A DNA stretch of 64,000 bases from Pedobacter sp. BS3. Lineage in GTDB: Bacteria; Bacteroidota; Bacteroidia; Sphingobacteriales; Sphingobacteriaceae. The notes under the pieces are model-generated. The model was not told where the DNA came from. It ran no database searches and saw nothing but the letters and a program-made list of their open reading frames with translations. This document shows, piece after piece, positions 45,186 to 53,580 of this stretch (its first letter is position 1; each line of letters starts with the position of its first letter). Made by a program: the position numbers and the translations under genes. The stretch is taken from NCBI RefSeq assembly GCF_008274585.1, contig NZ_VTRT01000005.1:310001-374000 (forward strand). Direction: 5' to 3'.

Positions 45186-46934
45186 ATGAAAACCATTCAG
45201 GCTAACTGCTTCTGTTATCTTTCAGGATTTATCCTGCTCTTCTTCGCTATTACAGGCTGTAAAGACGATACGGAACTGTTTAAAGACGGCAGCCGTTTGT
45301 ATATCGAAAAAGCAGATTCCGTACAATCCCTTTCGGGAAAGAACCGCGTGGAAATAAAGTTTGCCGTACCCGGAACCGATGCGGTAACCGCCAAAATATA
45401 TTGGAATAACCGGGCAAATGTGATGGAAGTTCCCATTGAGCAGGATTCCATAAAAGCGATCATTGAACCGCTGGAAGAAGGCGAATATACCTTTGAGATC
45501 ATCACTTACGATGCCAAAGGCAATAGCTCTATCCCTGTAAAGATTACCGGAACGGTCTTTGGGAGCCAGTACGCCCAAACCCTGCAAAGCCGTCCGGTAA
45601 AGGATATTTTATACGATAATGGAACCGCCATTGTGTACTGGGGAGCGGCAGACGAAGAATCCGTGTTAACGGAGGTCAATTATACAGATGCTTCCGGTGC
45701 AGCGCAAAAGGTGAATGTTCCATCATCGGCAGACTCTACGCTGCTGGAAAACATCAAACCCGGAACGCTGTACACCACCATTACCCATCACACATTTTTC
45801 CGCCCGCTATCAGCTATCGATACCATTGCCGCCGCGTTCAAAACCGATACGGTGATAACCGGCAGTCTGAAGGATCTGGCCAAGGCAAAAGGTATTTTCT
45901 TTGGCAGCCTGATTAGTTATGGGGGAGGTGCGTCACATGGTGTGATCAACGACGGTTCACCTAACCATATTTATACTGAGCTATGTAAAAAAGAATTCAA
46001 TATCGGGCAAGCTACCTGGGGCCCCGGTCGCTGGAATAAAGATACTCCTTCCGATTTTAACGATGTAAACGCAGTAATTAACTGGAGCCGCGGACAATAC
46101 GATAAGGTAACGGCCATGTTGATCACAGGTCCGGATAATTATATGCCGGCATGGTTTACCGGTGGTACGTTTACGCCAACCGAGATGGATGCTATGCTGA
46201 AAAAGCTGGTGAATGAGATCATGGACAGCAATGATAATAAATCCAAGGTTGATGTGTGGAACGTGGCAAACGAATTGTTTAACAACGACGGCACCTACCG
46301 GGATATGAAGTGGGACGATATGGGCTGGGAAGATGATGCGTCAGGATTAAAAGGTACCGACCAGGTTAACCTGAAACATCCGGTGTTTATCGGAAAAGCG
46401 TTTCAATATTGCCGCGAAAAAACAAATGCCCTGTTAGAGCTTCGGGATTACGGTATGGAAAACGGCGATCCGAGCGACCGGTATTATACGAAGTACAAAG
46501 CCTTTTATCAATTAATAAAGCATTTAAAAGCGACAAATCGTCCGATAGATGTTGTAGGTATTCAGGGCCACATGACCATTGGGGCGTCATACCCGAACGG
46601 TTATGATACTTTCATGAAAACCGTAAAGAAATTTAAAGACGCCGGAGTTGATGTTCATATTACAGAACTAGACATCGTTTCTGCCAAGGTTAATTCGCAG
46701 CCGCAGCCCTGGACTAAAGCGCTTGCAGATCAGCAACGCAAAGACTATTATGATGTTGTAACGGCAGCGCTTAAAAGCGGTGTTAATTTAATCTCCCTTT
46801 GGGGATTAAGGGATAATAATGACCCCAACTGGATGTACGGACAGGCGCCGTTATTGTATGATGAAAATTACCACAAAAAACCGGCATATTATGGCGTGCA
46901 ACGGGCGTTATTTGATGCCATAGCGAACAAATAA
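45186..46934 (+). CDS. Surface lipoprotein GH10-family enzyme with DUF4998 domain, copy 2
   Basis: About 582 residues from the ATG at 45186, 13 bp after copy 1. An open frame from 45096 overlaps copy 1 and is not used. The lipobox is AITGCKDD. It has the same DUF4998 plus GH10 plan. The likely acid/base is Glu363 (VANELF) and the nucleophile Glu494 (ITELDI). The canonical HTLVWH is again absent, reading MLITGPDNY. It differs from copy 1 by VWNVANE for VWCVANE and by a shorter loop after GIQGHM (about 14 residues missing). The N-terminal halves are nearly identical in DNA over long patches. This is a tandem duplicate with possible new specificity. Confidence 0.88.
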   Translation: MKTIQANCFCYLSGFILLFFAITGCKDDTELFKDGSRLYIEKADSVQSLSGKNRVEIKFAVPGTDAVTAKIYWNNRANVMEVPIEQDSIKAIIEPLEEGEYTFEIITYDAKGNSSIPVKITGTVFGSQYAQTLQSRPVKDILYDNGTAIVYWGAADEESVLTEVNYTDASGAAQKVNVPSSADSTLLENIKPGTLYTTITHHTFFRPLSAIDTIAAAFKTDTVITGSLKDLAKAKGIFFGSLISYGGGASHGVINDGSPNHIYTELCKKEFNIGQATWGPGRWNKDTPSDFNDVNAVINWSRGQYDKVTAMLITGPDNYMPAWFTGGTFTPTEMDAMLKKLVNEIMDSNDNKSKVDVWNVANELFNNDGTYRDMKWDDMGWEDDASGLKGTDQVNLKHPVFIGKAFQYCREKTNALLELRDYGMENGDPSDRYYTKYKAFYQLIKHLKATNRPIDVVGIQGHMTIGASYPNGYDTFMKTVKKFKDAGVDVHITELDIVSAKVNSQPQPWTKALADQQRKDYYDVVTAALKSGVNLISLWGLRDNNDPNWMYGQAPLLYDENYHKKPAYYGVQRALFDAIANK

Positions 46935-46955
46935 ATCTAAGTTTGATTAATAATT

Positions 46956-47040
46956 GTATGCATTCGTTATTAACGGGTGCATACTTTTTGCTTGCGCCCG
47001 TTTCCTAACGGGTGCATATTTATCTGGCGTTTGTAACGCC
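46956..47040. repeat. Cluster of short palindromes after the GH10 genes
   Basis: Three stem-loops occur: GTATGCA...TGCATAC (about 46956-46984), CCCGTTTCCTAACGGG (46997-47012) and GGCGTTTGTAACGCC (47026-47040). All have a GTT/AAC core, like the hairpins at 217-346. They probably belong to the same repeat family and may end transcription of the PUL operon. Confidence 0.5.
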
Positions 47041-47140
47041 GTATTTTCAGGAAAGTTTTAAAACTTTTCTGCTATTCTAAGGCTTAAGTTATCCAGTGCT
47101 CAATACCCAGCTGAAACTTAAGCCAGAGTTTTGGTAGATA

Positions 47141-47487
47141 TTACTCCAATATCCTAATCCTCTCTGGCTCGAGAATTAAAAAGGAATATTCTTCTAATAA
47201 TTTTATTATCGCCGAGGCGTTACGTTCAAAATATGATTTTAGTTCCTTTAATCGCATATTGCCCAACTTTACGAAAACAAGCTTATGTGGTTTTCTTGAG
47301 CTTATGTAAGAATAATAAAAGTCAGAATCCTTAGTGATTAATATATATTCCTCTAAAATAGATAGCATATTAGTATTACTATCAGTGGTAGTATTTCCTG
47401 CTTCAAGCATCGATGTGTGAACAACTCATGTCCGTTAAAGAAAGATGCTAACGAAGCTGGTAAATGTGCATCAATGAGAAATTTCAT
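47141..47487 (-). pseudogene. DUF5615 PIN-like toxin, frameshifted
   Basis: The ATG at 47487 starts MKFLIDAHLPASLASFFNGH, the usual DUF5615 N-terminus, and overlaps the antitoxin stop as ATGA. After about 21 codons the family match jumps to another frame, VHTSMLEAGNTTTD...ILITKDSDF, which stays open to 47141. A single-base deletion near 47425 explains the break. In the original frame translation stops soon after. DUF5615 proteins are PIN-like (Mut7-C-like) nuclease toxins paired with DUF433 antitoxins. The toxin is therefore probably dead, or needs frameshifting. The C-terminal half alone would be an 89-residue open frame starting at 47410. Confidence 0.75.
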
Positions 47488-47717
47488 GCCGCCGGCACTT
47501 CGATATCTTTAAGTTTCATGGATGCCGATGCGTAAGCAATACAGGCAAGAATATCCTCACGTTGTAAGTCTTTGAACTCGCTTAAAAGCTCATCGATACT
47601 ATCGCCACCCGCGAGATATTCCAACATTGACTCCACAAGATACCTGGTGTTTCTGATAGTTGGCTTTCCGTGTCCAACCTCAGGGTTAATGGTTATACGA
47701 GACAAAAGGTTATCCAT
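47484..47717 (-). CDS. DUF433-type antitoxin
   Basis: 77 residues. RITINPEVGHGKPTIRNTRYLVESMLEYLAGGDSIDELLSEF is the DUF433 winged-helix-like core, and EDILACIAYASA is its conserved end. DUF433 genes sit directly before DUF5615 toxin genes, as here with a 4-base ATGA overlap. It is intact although its toxin is frameshifted. It lies just downstream of the second HTCS gene, on the same strand. Confidence 0.85.
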   Translation of the reverse strand: MDNLLSRITINPEVGHGKPTIRNTRYLVESMLEYLAGGDSIDELLSEFKDLQREDILACIAYASASMKLKDIEVPAA

Positions 47718-47759
47718 GACTTAAATATACAAATATAGTGTATATAAAACGAAATATCC

Positions 47760-50700
47760 TCACACATCCCGTTTCTCATTACTGAAACTGGCGTATTCTT
47801 TTGGTGTATGTCCAAACTGGTCTTTAAAACATCTACGGAAATAATCAATATCCAGGAACCCGACCATATAAGCAACTTCATTTACATTCAGCTTATTTTG
47901 TTCAAGCAGTTGCGCCGCACGTTTAAGCCGTACACTCCTGATAAACTCAATGGCTGTCTGGTTGGTTAAGGCTTTGATTTTACGGTACAGCGTAACCCGG
48001 CTCATGCCTACTTCTTTACCCAGCTCTTCCACGCTCAGTGTGGGCTCGGTAATATTCTTTTCAATAAAATTCATCACCTTTTCCAGAAATTTCTCATCGG
48101 GAGAAGTAATGGCAATATTGGTAGGTTGCAGGCTGATTTCCTTACGATAACGTTCACGCAGTTTCTGTCTGGAATCCAGCAGGTTCCATACCCGTGCTTC
48201 CAGCATGGTTAGGTTAAACGGCTTGGTAATATAATCATCAGCACCGGTTTCCAGCCCCTCGATTTTAAAGATGAGCGGTGTGCGGGCAGTGAGTAAAATA
48301 ACCGGAACGTGGCTGGTACGTGTATCTGCTTTCAGTTTACTACATAAAGCGATACCGTTCATTTCAGGCATCATCACATCGCTGATGATGATATCGGGAA
48401 TGATATTCAGCGCAATTTCAAATCCCTGTAAACCGTTTGATGCCGTATGTATCTCAAACTCCTGCTCAAAATGCGAGGAGACAAACTGCTGCACCTCAAC
48501 ATTGTCTTCAACCACCAGCATAATCATTTTATCTTTACCGGCAGTGCTTAATACGTGCTGCTTTCTTTTCTCTATGGCTTGTTTGGCAGTGCCTGTTATC
48601 TCAGATTCGCGGTAGCTTTCAATGTTTTCGCTGTCTTTGTAGTTGGAGATGATCTCATTTTCAGACAGGTGTTCATTGCCTAACGGAAGCGTGATTTTGA
48701 AGCAGGTGTATCCATGATGTTCCGGCGTAGCTACCCGGCTTTCTACGGTTACATCGCCATGATGAAGGGCTATCAGCCCCTTTGAAAAGGCCAGCCCGAT
48801 ACCTGTGCCATTACTATTGGTTCCGTTATCATCATAATGATTAAACTGCTCAAATATTTTGCTGATATGCTGCGGTGGAATGCCAATACCGTTGTCTTCT
48901 ACTTCAATGAGTAACAATTCTTTCTCAGACTCGGGCAATGACGTTTTGATGCGGATAGTCACCTGACCACCTTCTGGCGTGAACTTTAATGCGTTGGAAA
49001 GCAGGTTGTAGATTACTTTTTCCAGTTTATCCCGGTCAAACCAGAGCCTGATCCGCGGATTTTCGGGAATAAGCTTGATTTTGATTTTACGGTGGGCGGC
49101 ATAAGATTCAAACGCCATGACAATTTCTTTAATGAACCGCACGATATTACCCTCGGCAGCCTGTAGCTTCATGCTGCCCGACTCAAACTTTCTGAAATCA
49201 AGCAACTGGTTTATCAGGCGTATCAGGCGCTCGCCGTTACGCTGCATCAGCATCAGCTGGTTCTGTATTTTATTGTTGCCTTCGTTCATACTGAGCAGCT
49301 TATCAATAGGCGCCAGTATCAGGGTGAGCGGCGTTTTAATCTCGTGAGAGATGTTGGTAAAGAAGCTGAGCTTGCGCTGGGCCAGTTCCTGATCCTTTTC
49401 ATGGCTTCTGTGCTCAAATTCCAGGTCATTTTTTAACCGTACCGTTTTTAAAGAATAGTAGTAAAACAGGTAAAGCAAAGAGCTCATAATTGCTGCGTAA
49501 AGCAGGTATGCCCACCAGGTTTTCCACCAGGGCGGTAAAACGGTAATACGAATGCTTTTTATTTCGTCATTCCATACGCCATCGTTGTTGGCGGCTTTTA
49601 CCTGGAACGTATATTTTCCGGCATCCAGATTAGTATACGTAGCCATACGCTGGTTGCCTACATAATGCCAGTCATCATCATAAAATCCTTCCAACCGGTA
49701 AGCGTATTGATTTTTGTCGGGATTTACATAATTCAGGGCTGCAAATTTGAATGTAAAAAAGGCTTGATCATGTGTTAACGTAACTTTTCTCGTTTGTTCA
49801 ATGGCCTTTTTCAATGGCGAATTTTGGGTATTGATAGTTACCGGGGTGTTTTTGATCAGGAAATCGGTAATAACTACTTTGGGCTTAAAGGTGTTGCGGA
49901 TAATTTTTTCGGGGAAAAATGTGGTAATTCCATTGATTCCGCCAAAAAGTAATTCACCATCTTCGCCGGTTTCCGCCGCTCCCGATGCGAACTGGTTACT
50001 TTGCAAACCATCCGCGACAGTATAATTCATTATGCTAACTGCATTTTTAAGAAAGGGCTGGTTAAAGTTTTTAAACGTTATTCTTGATAAGCCTTTATTG
50101 GTACTTACCCATAAATTATGCATTCTGTCTTCGCGGATGTTATGAATAACCGTATTGGCCAGCCCGTTTTTATCCGTTATGGTATAAAATCTGCCGGCGC
50201 CTTTGTCAAACATATTTAGTCCGCCGCCTTCGGTACCAATCCACAACCGTTGCTTTGAATCAAAAAATAGTGATAAAATGGTATTGCGGCTGATACTGTG
50301 CGGATTGCGGATGTTATTGGTGTATTCTGTGAAAGAATTAGTGCTTTTATCGTAATAGCTCAAACCTCTTTCTGTCCCGATCCACAAGTTATTGCTGTTG
50401 TCCTTTAGCAATGCCAGGATAATATTGCCGCTGATGCTTTTCTTATCTTTAATATTATGTGTATAGGTGGTTATATGTCCCTGCCGGTCCATGAATTTCA
50501 ATCCCCGGCCGTCGGTTCCCAGCCAGATACCGTCTTTATCAATAGCCAGTGCATATACCTGTTTATTCTCCGGTTTGGCATCGTGCTCACTTATCTCATA
50601 GCTGGTAATAGCGCCGGTTTGGGTATCCATATAACTAACGCCATCATAAGTGCCAATCCACAGGTTACCTTTGGCATCTTTAGCCAGGCATTTGACAATA

Positions 50701-51965
50701 TTTTGCTGCTTGCTGTTTATCACGTAGCTTTTAAAAACAGCATTTTTACGGTCGATATAATTTAAACCGCCGCCTTCGGTTCCTATCCAAAAAGCGCCGT
50801 TGTCTGCTTTAAGAATAGAGCTTACAACCCGATGCGTAAGACCTGGTTCTTTACCAAACTGCTCGCCCAGGTAAGAGAAGTTGGTGCTGCTCAGCGAAAA
50901 AACATTTAAACCGCCGGCATAAGTGCCAATCCACATGTTACCGGCACGGTCTTTCATAATGTACCGGATGGAATTGTGGCTTAATGTTGTCGGGTCGTAG
51001 TGATTGTATTTATAGTTGTAAAAATGATTGTTGGTGAGATTCAAAATGCTGAGACCATCACGGGTTCCAATCCATAACTCGTTATCAGAATAAGGGAAAA
51101 TAGTGCGGACGATGCTCACCGGCAGACTGTTTTTATCCTGCGGATTGTTTTTGTAATTCACGCAGGTATTGGTTTGCGGGTTATAACGGTACAACCCGGA
51201 AGTTTCTGTACCAAACCAGTATTCGCCGTTTTTAAGCTGTTTTATTGTTCGTACATTACTTCTTCGCAGCTCCAGGTTGTTTTGAAGTATGGCAGGCAAG
51301 GGGATGATCTTTCCTTTTGCAGGATCAAAACATTTCAGATCTTTACCGGTCCCGATCCAGAGTAGTTTATGCGTATCCTGAAATATGGTCTGAACCCGTA
51401 CACCACCGGTATTTCCTGTATTGCCTCCTAGGTCATACGCGATTATTTTCTTAGACGGATAATCAAATCGTTTTAACCCGTTATAGGTTCCAATCCACAG
51501 GTTTCCGTAGCTGTCGTATAAAAAGGAAGTAATAAAATCATTAGACTCGCTGTCTTTATTCATGCCGGTGCTTACACGGGTAAACGTTTCGGTATTCCTG
51601 TCAAACAGGTTAAGCCCGTCGGAAGTTCCTACCCAGAAATTTCCTTTAGGATCTTCATACAGGGCATTTACCTGGCTGTGGCTCAAGCTGTGCGGATTAT
51701 TGTTGTCATGCTTGTAGATCGTAAACTCATAGCCGTCGTATTTATTCAGGCCGTCTTCGGTACCTATCCAGATAAAGCCGGTTTTATCCTGCATAATGGT
51801 AAAAACGGTGTTTTGAGAAAGGCCTTCGTTAATGGTAAGCCGTTTAAATGTAATATGATTCTGGGCATGAACGTTTGCTCCGGGAAGGAACATGAAACAA
51901 CTGCAGCAAAGTATGAAATACCTGCGTAAACTTATCGATGGTCTGCTTTTTGCGAGATTCAGCAC
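47760..51965 (-). CDS. Hybrid two-component system regulator (HTCS), right flank of the PUL
   Basis: 1401 residues. After a signal peptide (to about 35) come about fourteen propeller repeats (WIGTEDGLNKYDG type), a Y_Y_Y domain (about 720-805), one membrane helix (about 812-834), a histidine kinase with ISHEIKTP (His874), GIGIPPQHI and GTGIGLAFSKGLI, a receiver with Asp1196 (SDVMMPEMNG), and an AraC-type HTH (about 1300-1400, YMVGFLDIDYFRRCFKDQFG). It is a paralogue of the regulator at 21492, convergent with the PUL operon. Two intact sensors for one locus suggest two inducers or two target promoters. Confidence 0.95.
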   Translation of the reverse strand: MLNLAKSRPSISLRRYFILCCSCFMFLPGANVHAQNHITFKRLTINEGLSQNTVFTIMQDKTGFIWIGTEDGLNKYDGYEFTIYKHDNNNPHSLSHSQVNALYEDPKGNFWVGTSDGLNLFDRNTETFTRVSTGMNKDSESNDFITSFLYDSYGNLWIGTYNGLKRFDYPSKKIIAYDLGGNTGNTGGVRVQTIFQDTHKLLWIGTGKDLKCFDPAKGKIIPLPAILQNNLELRRSNVRTIKQLKNGEYWFGTETSGLYRYNPQTNTCVNYKNNPQDKNSLPVSIVRTIFPYSDNELWIGTRDGLSILNLTNNHFYNYKYNHYDPTTLSHNSIRYIMKDRAGNMWIGTYAGGLNVFSLSSTNFSYLGEQFGKEPGLTHRVVSSILKADNGAFWIGTEGGGLNYIDRKNAVFKSYVINSKQQNIVKCLAKDAKGNLWIGTYDGVSYMDTQTGAITSYEISEHDAKPENKQVYALAIDKDGIWLGTDGRGLKFMDRQGHITTYTHNIKDKKSISGNIILALLKDNSNNLWIGTERGLSYYDKSTNSFTEYTNNIRNPHSISRNTILSLFFDSKQRLWIGTEGGGLNMFDKGAGRFYTITDKNGLANTVIHNIREDRMHNLWVSTNKGLSRITFKNFNQPFLKNAVSIMNYTVADGLQSNQFASGAAETGEDGELLFGGINGITTFFPEKIIRNTFKPKVVITDFLIKNTPVTINTQNSPLKKAIEQTRKVTLTHDQAFFTFKFAALNYVNPDKNQYAYRLEGFYDDDWHYVGNQRMATYTNLDAGKYTFQVKAANNDGVWNDEIKSIRITVLPPWWKTWWAYLLYAAIMSSLLYLFYYYSLKTVRLKNDLEFEHRSHEKDQELAQRKLSFFTNISHEIKTPLTLILAPIDKLLSMNEGNNKIQNQLMLMQRNGERLIRLINQLLDFRKFESGSMKLQAAEGNIVRFIKEIVMAFESYAAHRKIKIKLIPENPRIRLWFDRDKLEKVIYNLLSNALKFTPEGGQVTIRIKTSLPESEKELLLIEVEDNGIGIPPQHISKIFEQFNHYDDNGTNSNGTGIGLAFSKGLIALHHGDVTVESRVATPEHHGYTCFKITLPLGNEHLSENEIISNYKDSENIESYRESEITGTAKQAIEKRKQHVLSTAGKDKMIMLVVEDNVEVQQFVSSHFEQEFEIHTASNGLQGFEIALNIIPDIIISDVMMPEMNGIALCSKLKADTRTSHVPVILLTARTPLIFKIEGLETGADDYITKPFNLTMLEARVWNLLDSRQKLRERYRKEISLQPTNIAITSPDEKFLEKVMNFIEKNITEPTLSVEELGKEVGMSRVTLYRKIKALTNQTAIEFIRSVRLKRAAQLLEQNKLNVNEVAYMVGFLDIDYFRRCFKDQFGHTPKEYASFSNEKRDV

Positions 51966-52149
51966 GGGGTAATATTAGGGTTAATTGATTGTTTTAAAGT
52001 TACTGATAATTATAGTCAATCAATAATATAAATGATAAAATTGGTATTACCGGTTATGTTCTCTCAACTGTAAATAGCTGGGTCAATTATGAAGTTATTA
52101 TACTGCAAGGAAGTGTAGTATGCTTATTGCTTTTATGTATTTTTGTAAT

Positions 52150-52212
52150 ATGATCGAAAAAGCAAGATTAGTATTGAAAGATTTTGTTGAAGAAGTAAAT
52201 CGTAAAATGTAA
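52150..52212 (+). other. 20-codon open frame at the head of the duplicated TA module
   Basis: ATG at 52150 gives MIEKARLVLKDFVEEVNRKM and stops 20 bp before the antitoxin. A -7 box TATTTTTG (52138-52145) ends four bases upstream, so the transcript would begin at about this ATG. A decayed copy of its end (GGTTGAAGAAAGTAAACCGTAAAAT) precedes the second antitoxin. It may be a leader peptide or the relic of a lost gene. Confidence 0.3.
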
Positions 52213-52232
52213 AACATTAAATTTGGGTAATC

Positions 52233-52457
52233 ATGGCAGTACTTTCATTTGAAATAGAAGAATCTGAGGTTTCAAAGATCCGGACCATCCTCAAAGCATT
52301 AGGAGCTAAAAAGCTTAAAGTAAAAGAGGACGAGACTAAAATGACTAAAGAGGAGTTTTACGCAAAAATTGATGAATCTATCAAGCAAGCTGCGGAAGGA
52401 AAAGTTCAGAAACTCACCCCTGAGCTGAAAAAGGAACTTTTTAAAAGTATTTTATGA
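52233..52457 (+). CDS. Antitoxin of YoeB-type module, tandem copy 1
   Basis: 74 residues. MAVLSFEIEESEVSKIRTILKALGAKKLK resembles small antitoxins with an N-terminal strand and helix. The C-terminus (MTKEEFYAKIDESIKQAAEG) is a charged helix suited to toxin binding. It overlaps the toxin start by 4 bases (ATGA). Copy 2 at 52817 has nearly the same first 56 residues and a different tail. The two tails would be expected to contact their own toxins. Confidence 0.8.
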   Translation: MAVLSFEIEESEVSKIRTILKALGAKKLKVKEDETKMTKEEFYAKIDESIKQAAEGKVQKLTPELKKELFKSIL

Positions 52458-52723
52458 GATACGAAATAGTTTTGACGGATAATGCCGAAAACGATATTAA
52501 AAAGTTAGAGAAATCAGGCGACAAAAAATCATTAAAAAAATTCCTTTCACTTTTGGGTGAACTGGAAGAGCATCCTACCTCCGGCACAGGTAAACCGGAA
52601 CGTCTAAAACATTACGCGTTGCCAACCTGGTCAAGAAGAATATCGGATAAACACCGGCTGGTTTACCAGGTTCAGGAATCGATCGTTACCGTACTGGTAT
52701 TGTCTGCCTGGGGGGCACTATGA
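52454..52723 (+). CDS. YoeB-type toxin, copy 1, with frameshifted C-terminus
   Basis: 89 residues. The YoeB core is present: GTGKPERLKHY with the conserved Glu, and TWSRRISDKHRLVYQV with the conserved Arg. The end reads SAWGAL and stops. One G fewer in the six-G run at 52710-52715 would give SAWGHYDDK, the usual end of this subfamily with the catalytic His-Tyr pair. Copy 2 has five Gs and reads SAWGYYDDK. The present sequence has thus lost the catalytic C-terminus. It may be an inactive toxin, a slippage-controlled one, or a sequencing error in a homopolymer. Confidence 0.8.
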   Translation: MRYEIVLTDNAENDIKKLEKSGDKKSLKKFLSLLGELEEHPTSGTGKPERLKHYALPTWSRRISDKHRLVYQVQESIVTVLVLSAWGAL

Positions 52724-52816
52724 CGATAAGTGAAGAAATAAAGCCGGTACAGGGGTGCAAAAATTTTGGTTGAAGAAAGTAAACCGTAAAATATAAGAAT
52801 ACTAAATTTAAGAAAC

Positions 52817-53041
52817 ATGGCAGTGCTTTCATTTGAAATAGAAGAATCTGAGGTTTCAAAGATCCGGACCATCCTCAAAGTTTTAGGGGCTAAAAAGCTT
52901 AAAATAAAAGAGGACGAGACCAAAATGACTAAAGAGGAGTTTTACGCAAAAATTGACAGGTCTATCAAACAGGCGGCGGAAGGCAGGGTTACTACAATCC
53001 GAAATAAATCAGAACTTAAGTCTTTTTTAGATAACTTATGA
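52817..53041 (+). CDS. Antitoxin of YoeB-type module, tandem copy 2
   Basis: 74 residues. The start MAVLSFEIEESEVSKIRTIL is identical to copy 1, and the sequence stays nearly identical to residue 56. The tail is then different (TTIRNKSELKSFLDNL). The leader before it is also a copy of the leader of copy 1, so the whole unit was duplicated. The frame is intact, although its toxin (53038-53307) is broken. It overlaps that toxin start by four bases. Confidence 0.78.
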   Translation: MAVLSFEIEESEVSKIRTILKVLGAKKLKIKEDETKMTKEEFYAKIDRSIKQAAEGRVTTIRNKSELKSFLDNL

Positions 53042-53307
53042 GTTATTTTCTTGATTTTACGGAAGAGTCTAAAAATGACATACAGAAAATAAAGAAATCG
53101 GGTAATAAAATACTTTTTAAAAAGTTGAATAACTTACTCGAAGAACTGACGATACATCCTGCCTCCGGCACAGGTAAACCGGAACTGCTAAAACATTAAA
53201 CCTGGTCAAGAAGAATATTGGATAAACACAGGTTGGTCTACCAGGTTTAGGAATCGATTGTTACCGTACTGGTATTGTCTGCCTGGGGGTACTATGACGA
53301 TAAATAA
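53038..53307 (+). pseudogene. YoeB-type toxin, copy 2, interrupted by two stops
   Basis: The frame begins MSYFLDFTEESKNDIQKIKK and runs to GKPELLKH, then TAA at 53197-53199. Comparison with copy 1 shows that an in-frame deletion of 9 bases made this stop. The same frame continues TWSRRILDKHRLVYQV, meets TAG at 53248-53250 where copy 1 has CAG, and ends SAWGYYDDK at 53307. It is a clear pseudogene with two separate lesions, neither shared with copy 1. Confidence 0.85.
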
Positions 53308-53352
53308 AAAAGCCCCCTGAAAGCCCTGAGGTTCTCCGGCAGGGCGGAATTT

Positions 53353-53484
53353 AGAACATGTTTAAATTTCATGGAATTATGTTTTTATTGGGGCTGGTGG
53401 AGACACTAGCAGCAGCTGAAGTCATGGACGGTGTCTTCACCGTCCAGCCACAATGACCATATCCATGAAATTTAAGCATATTCT
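53353..53484. repeat. MITE-like element, copy 2 (copy 1 at 16311-16446)
   Basis: Inverted ends of 22 bp (53353-53374 and 53463-53484) differ at only two positions and contain TTAAATTTCATGG. A central stem GGTGGAGACAC / GTGTCTTCACC is placed as in copy 1. It lies between the broken toxin and the MarR gene. No other feature is visible in the 53308-53580 gap except a weak GCCCTG/CAGGGC stem near 53323-53344. Confidence 0.65.
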
Positions 53485-53580
53485 TAGGGAAAAATCATCT
53501 TGTAATCGTATTGTTAAATTTCAATCAACATTAAAATTGAGTCAATTACTTTTCAGATATTTGTTGTACTAATTATTTGT

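Noticed and set aside
47141-47410. Independent 89-codon gene
   Set aside because: It is the C-terminal part of the frameshifted DUF5615 toxin whose N-terminus is at 47487 in another frame.
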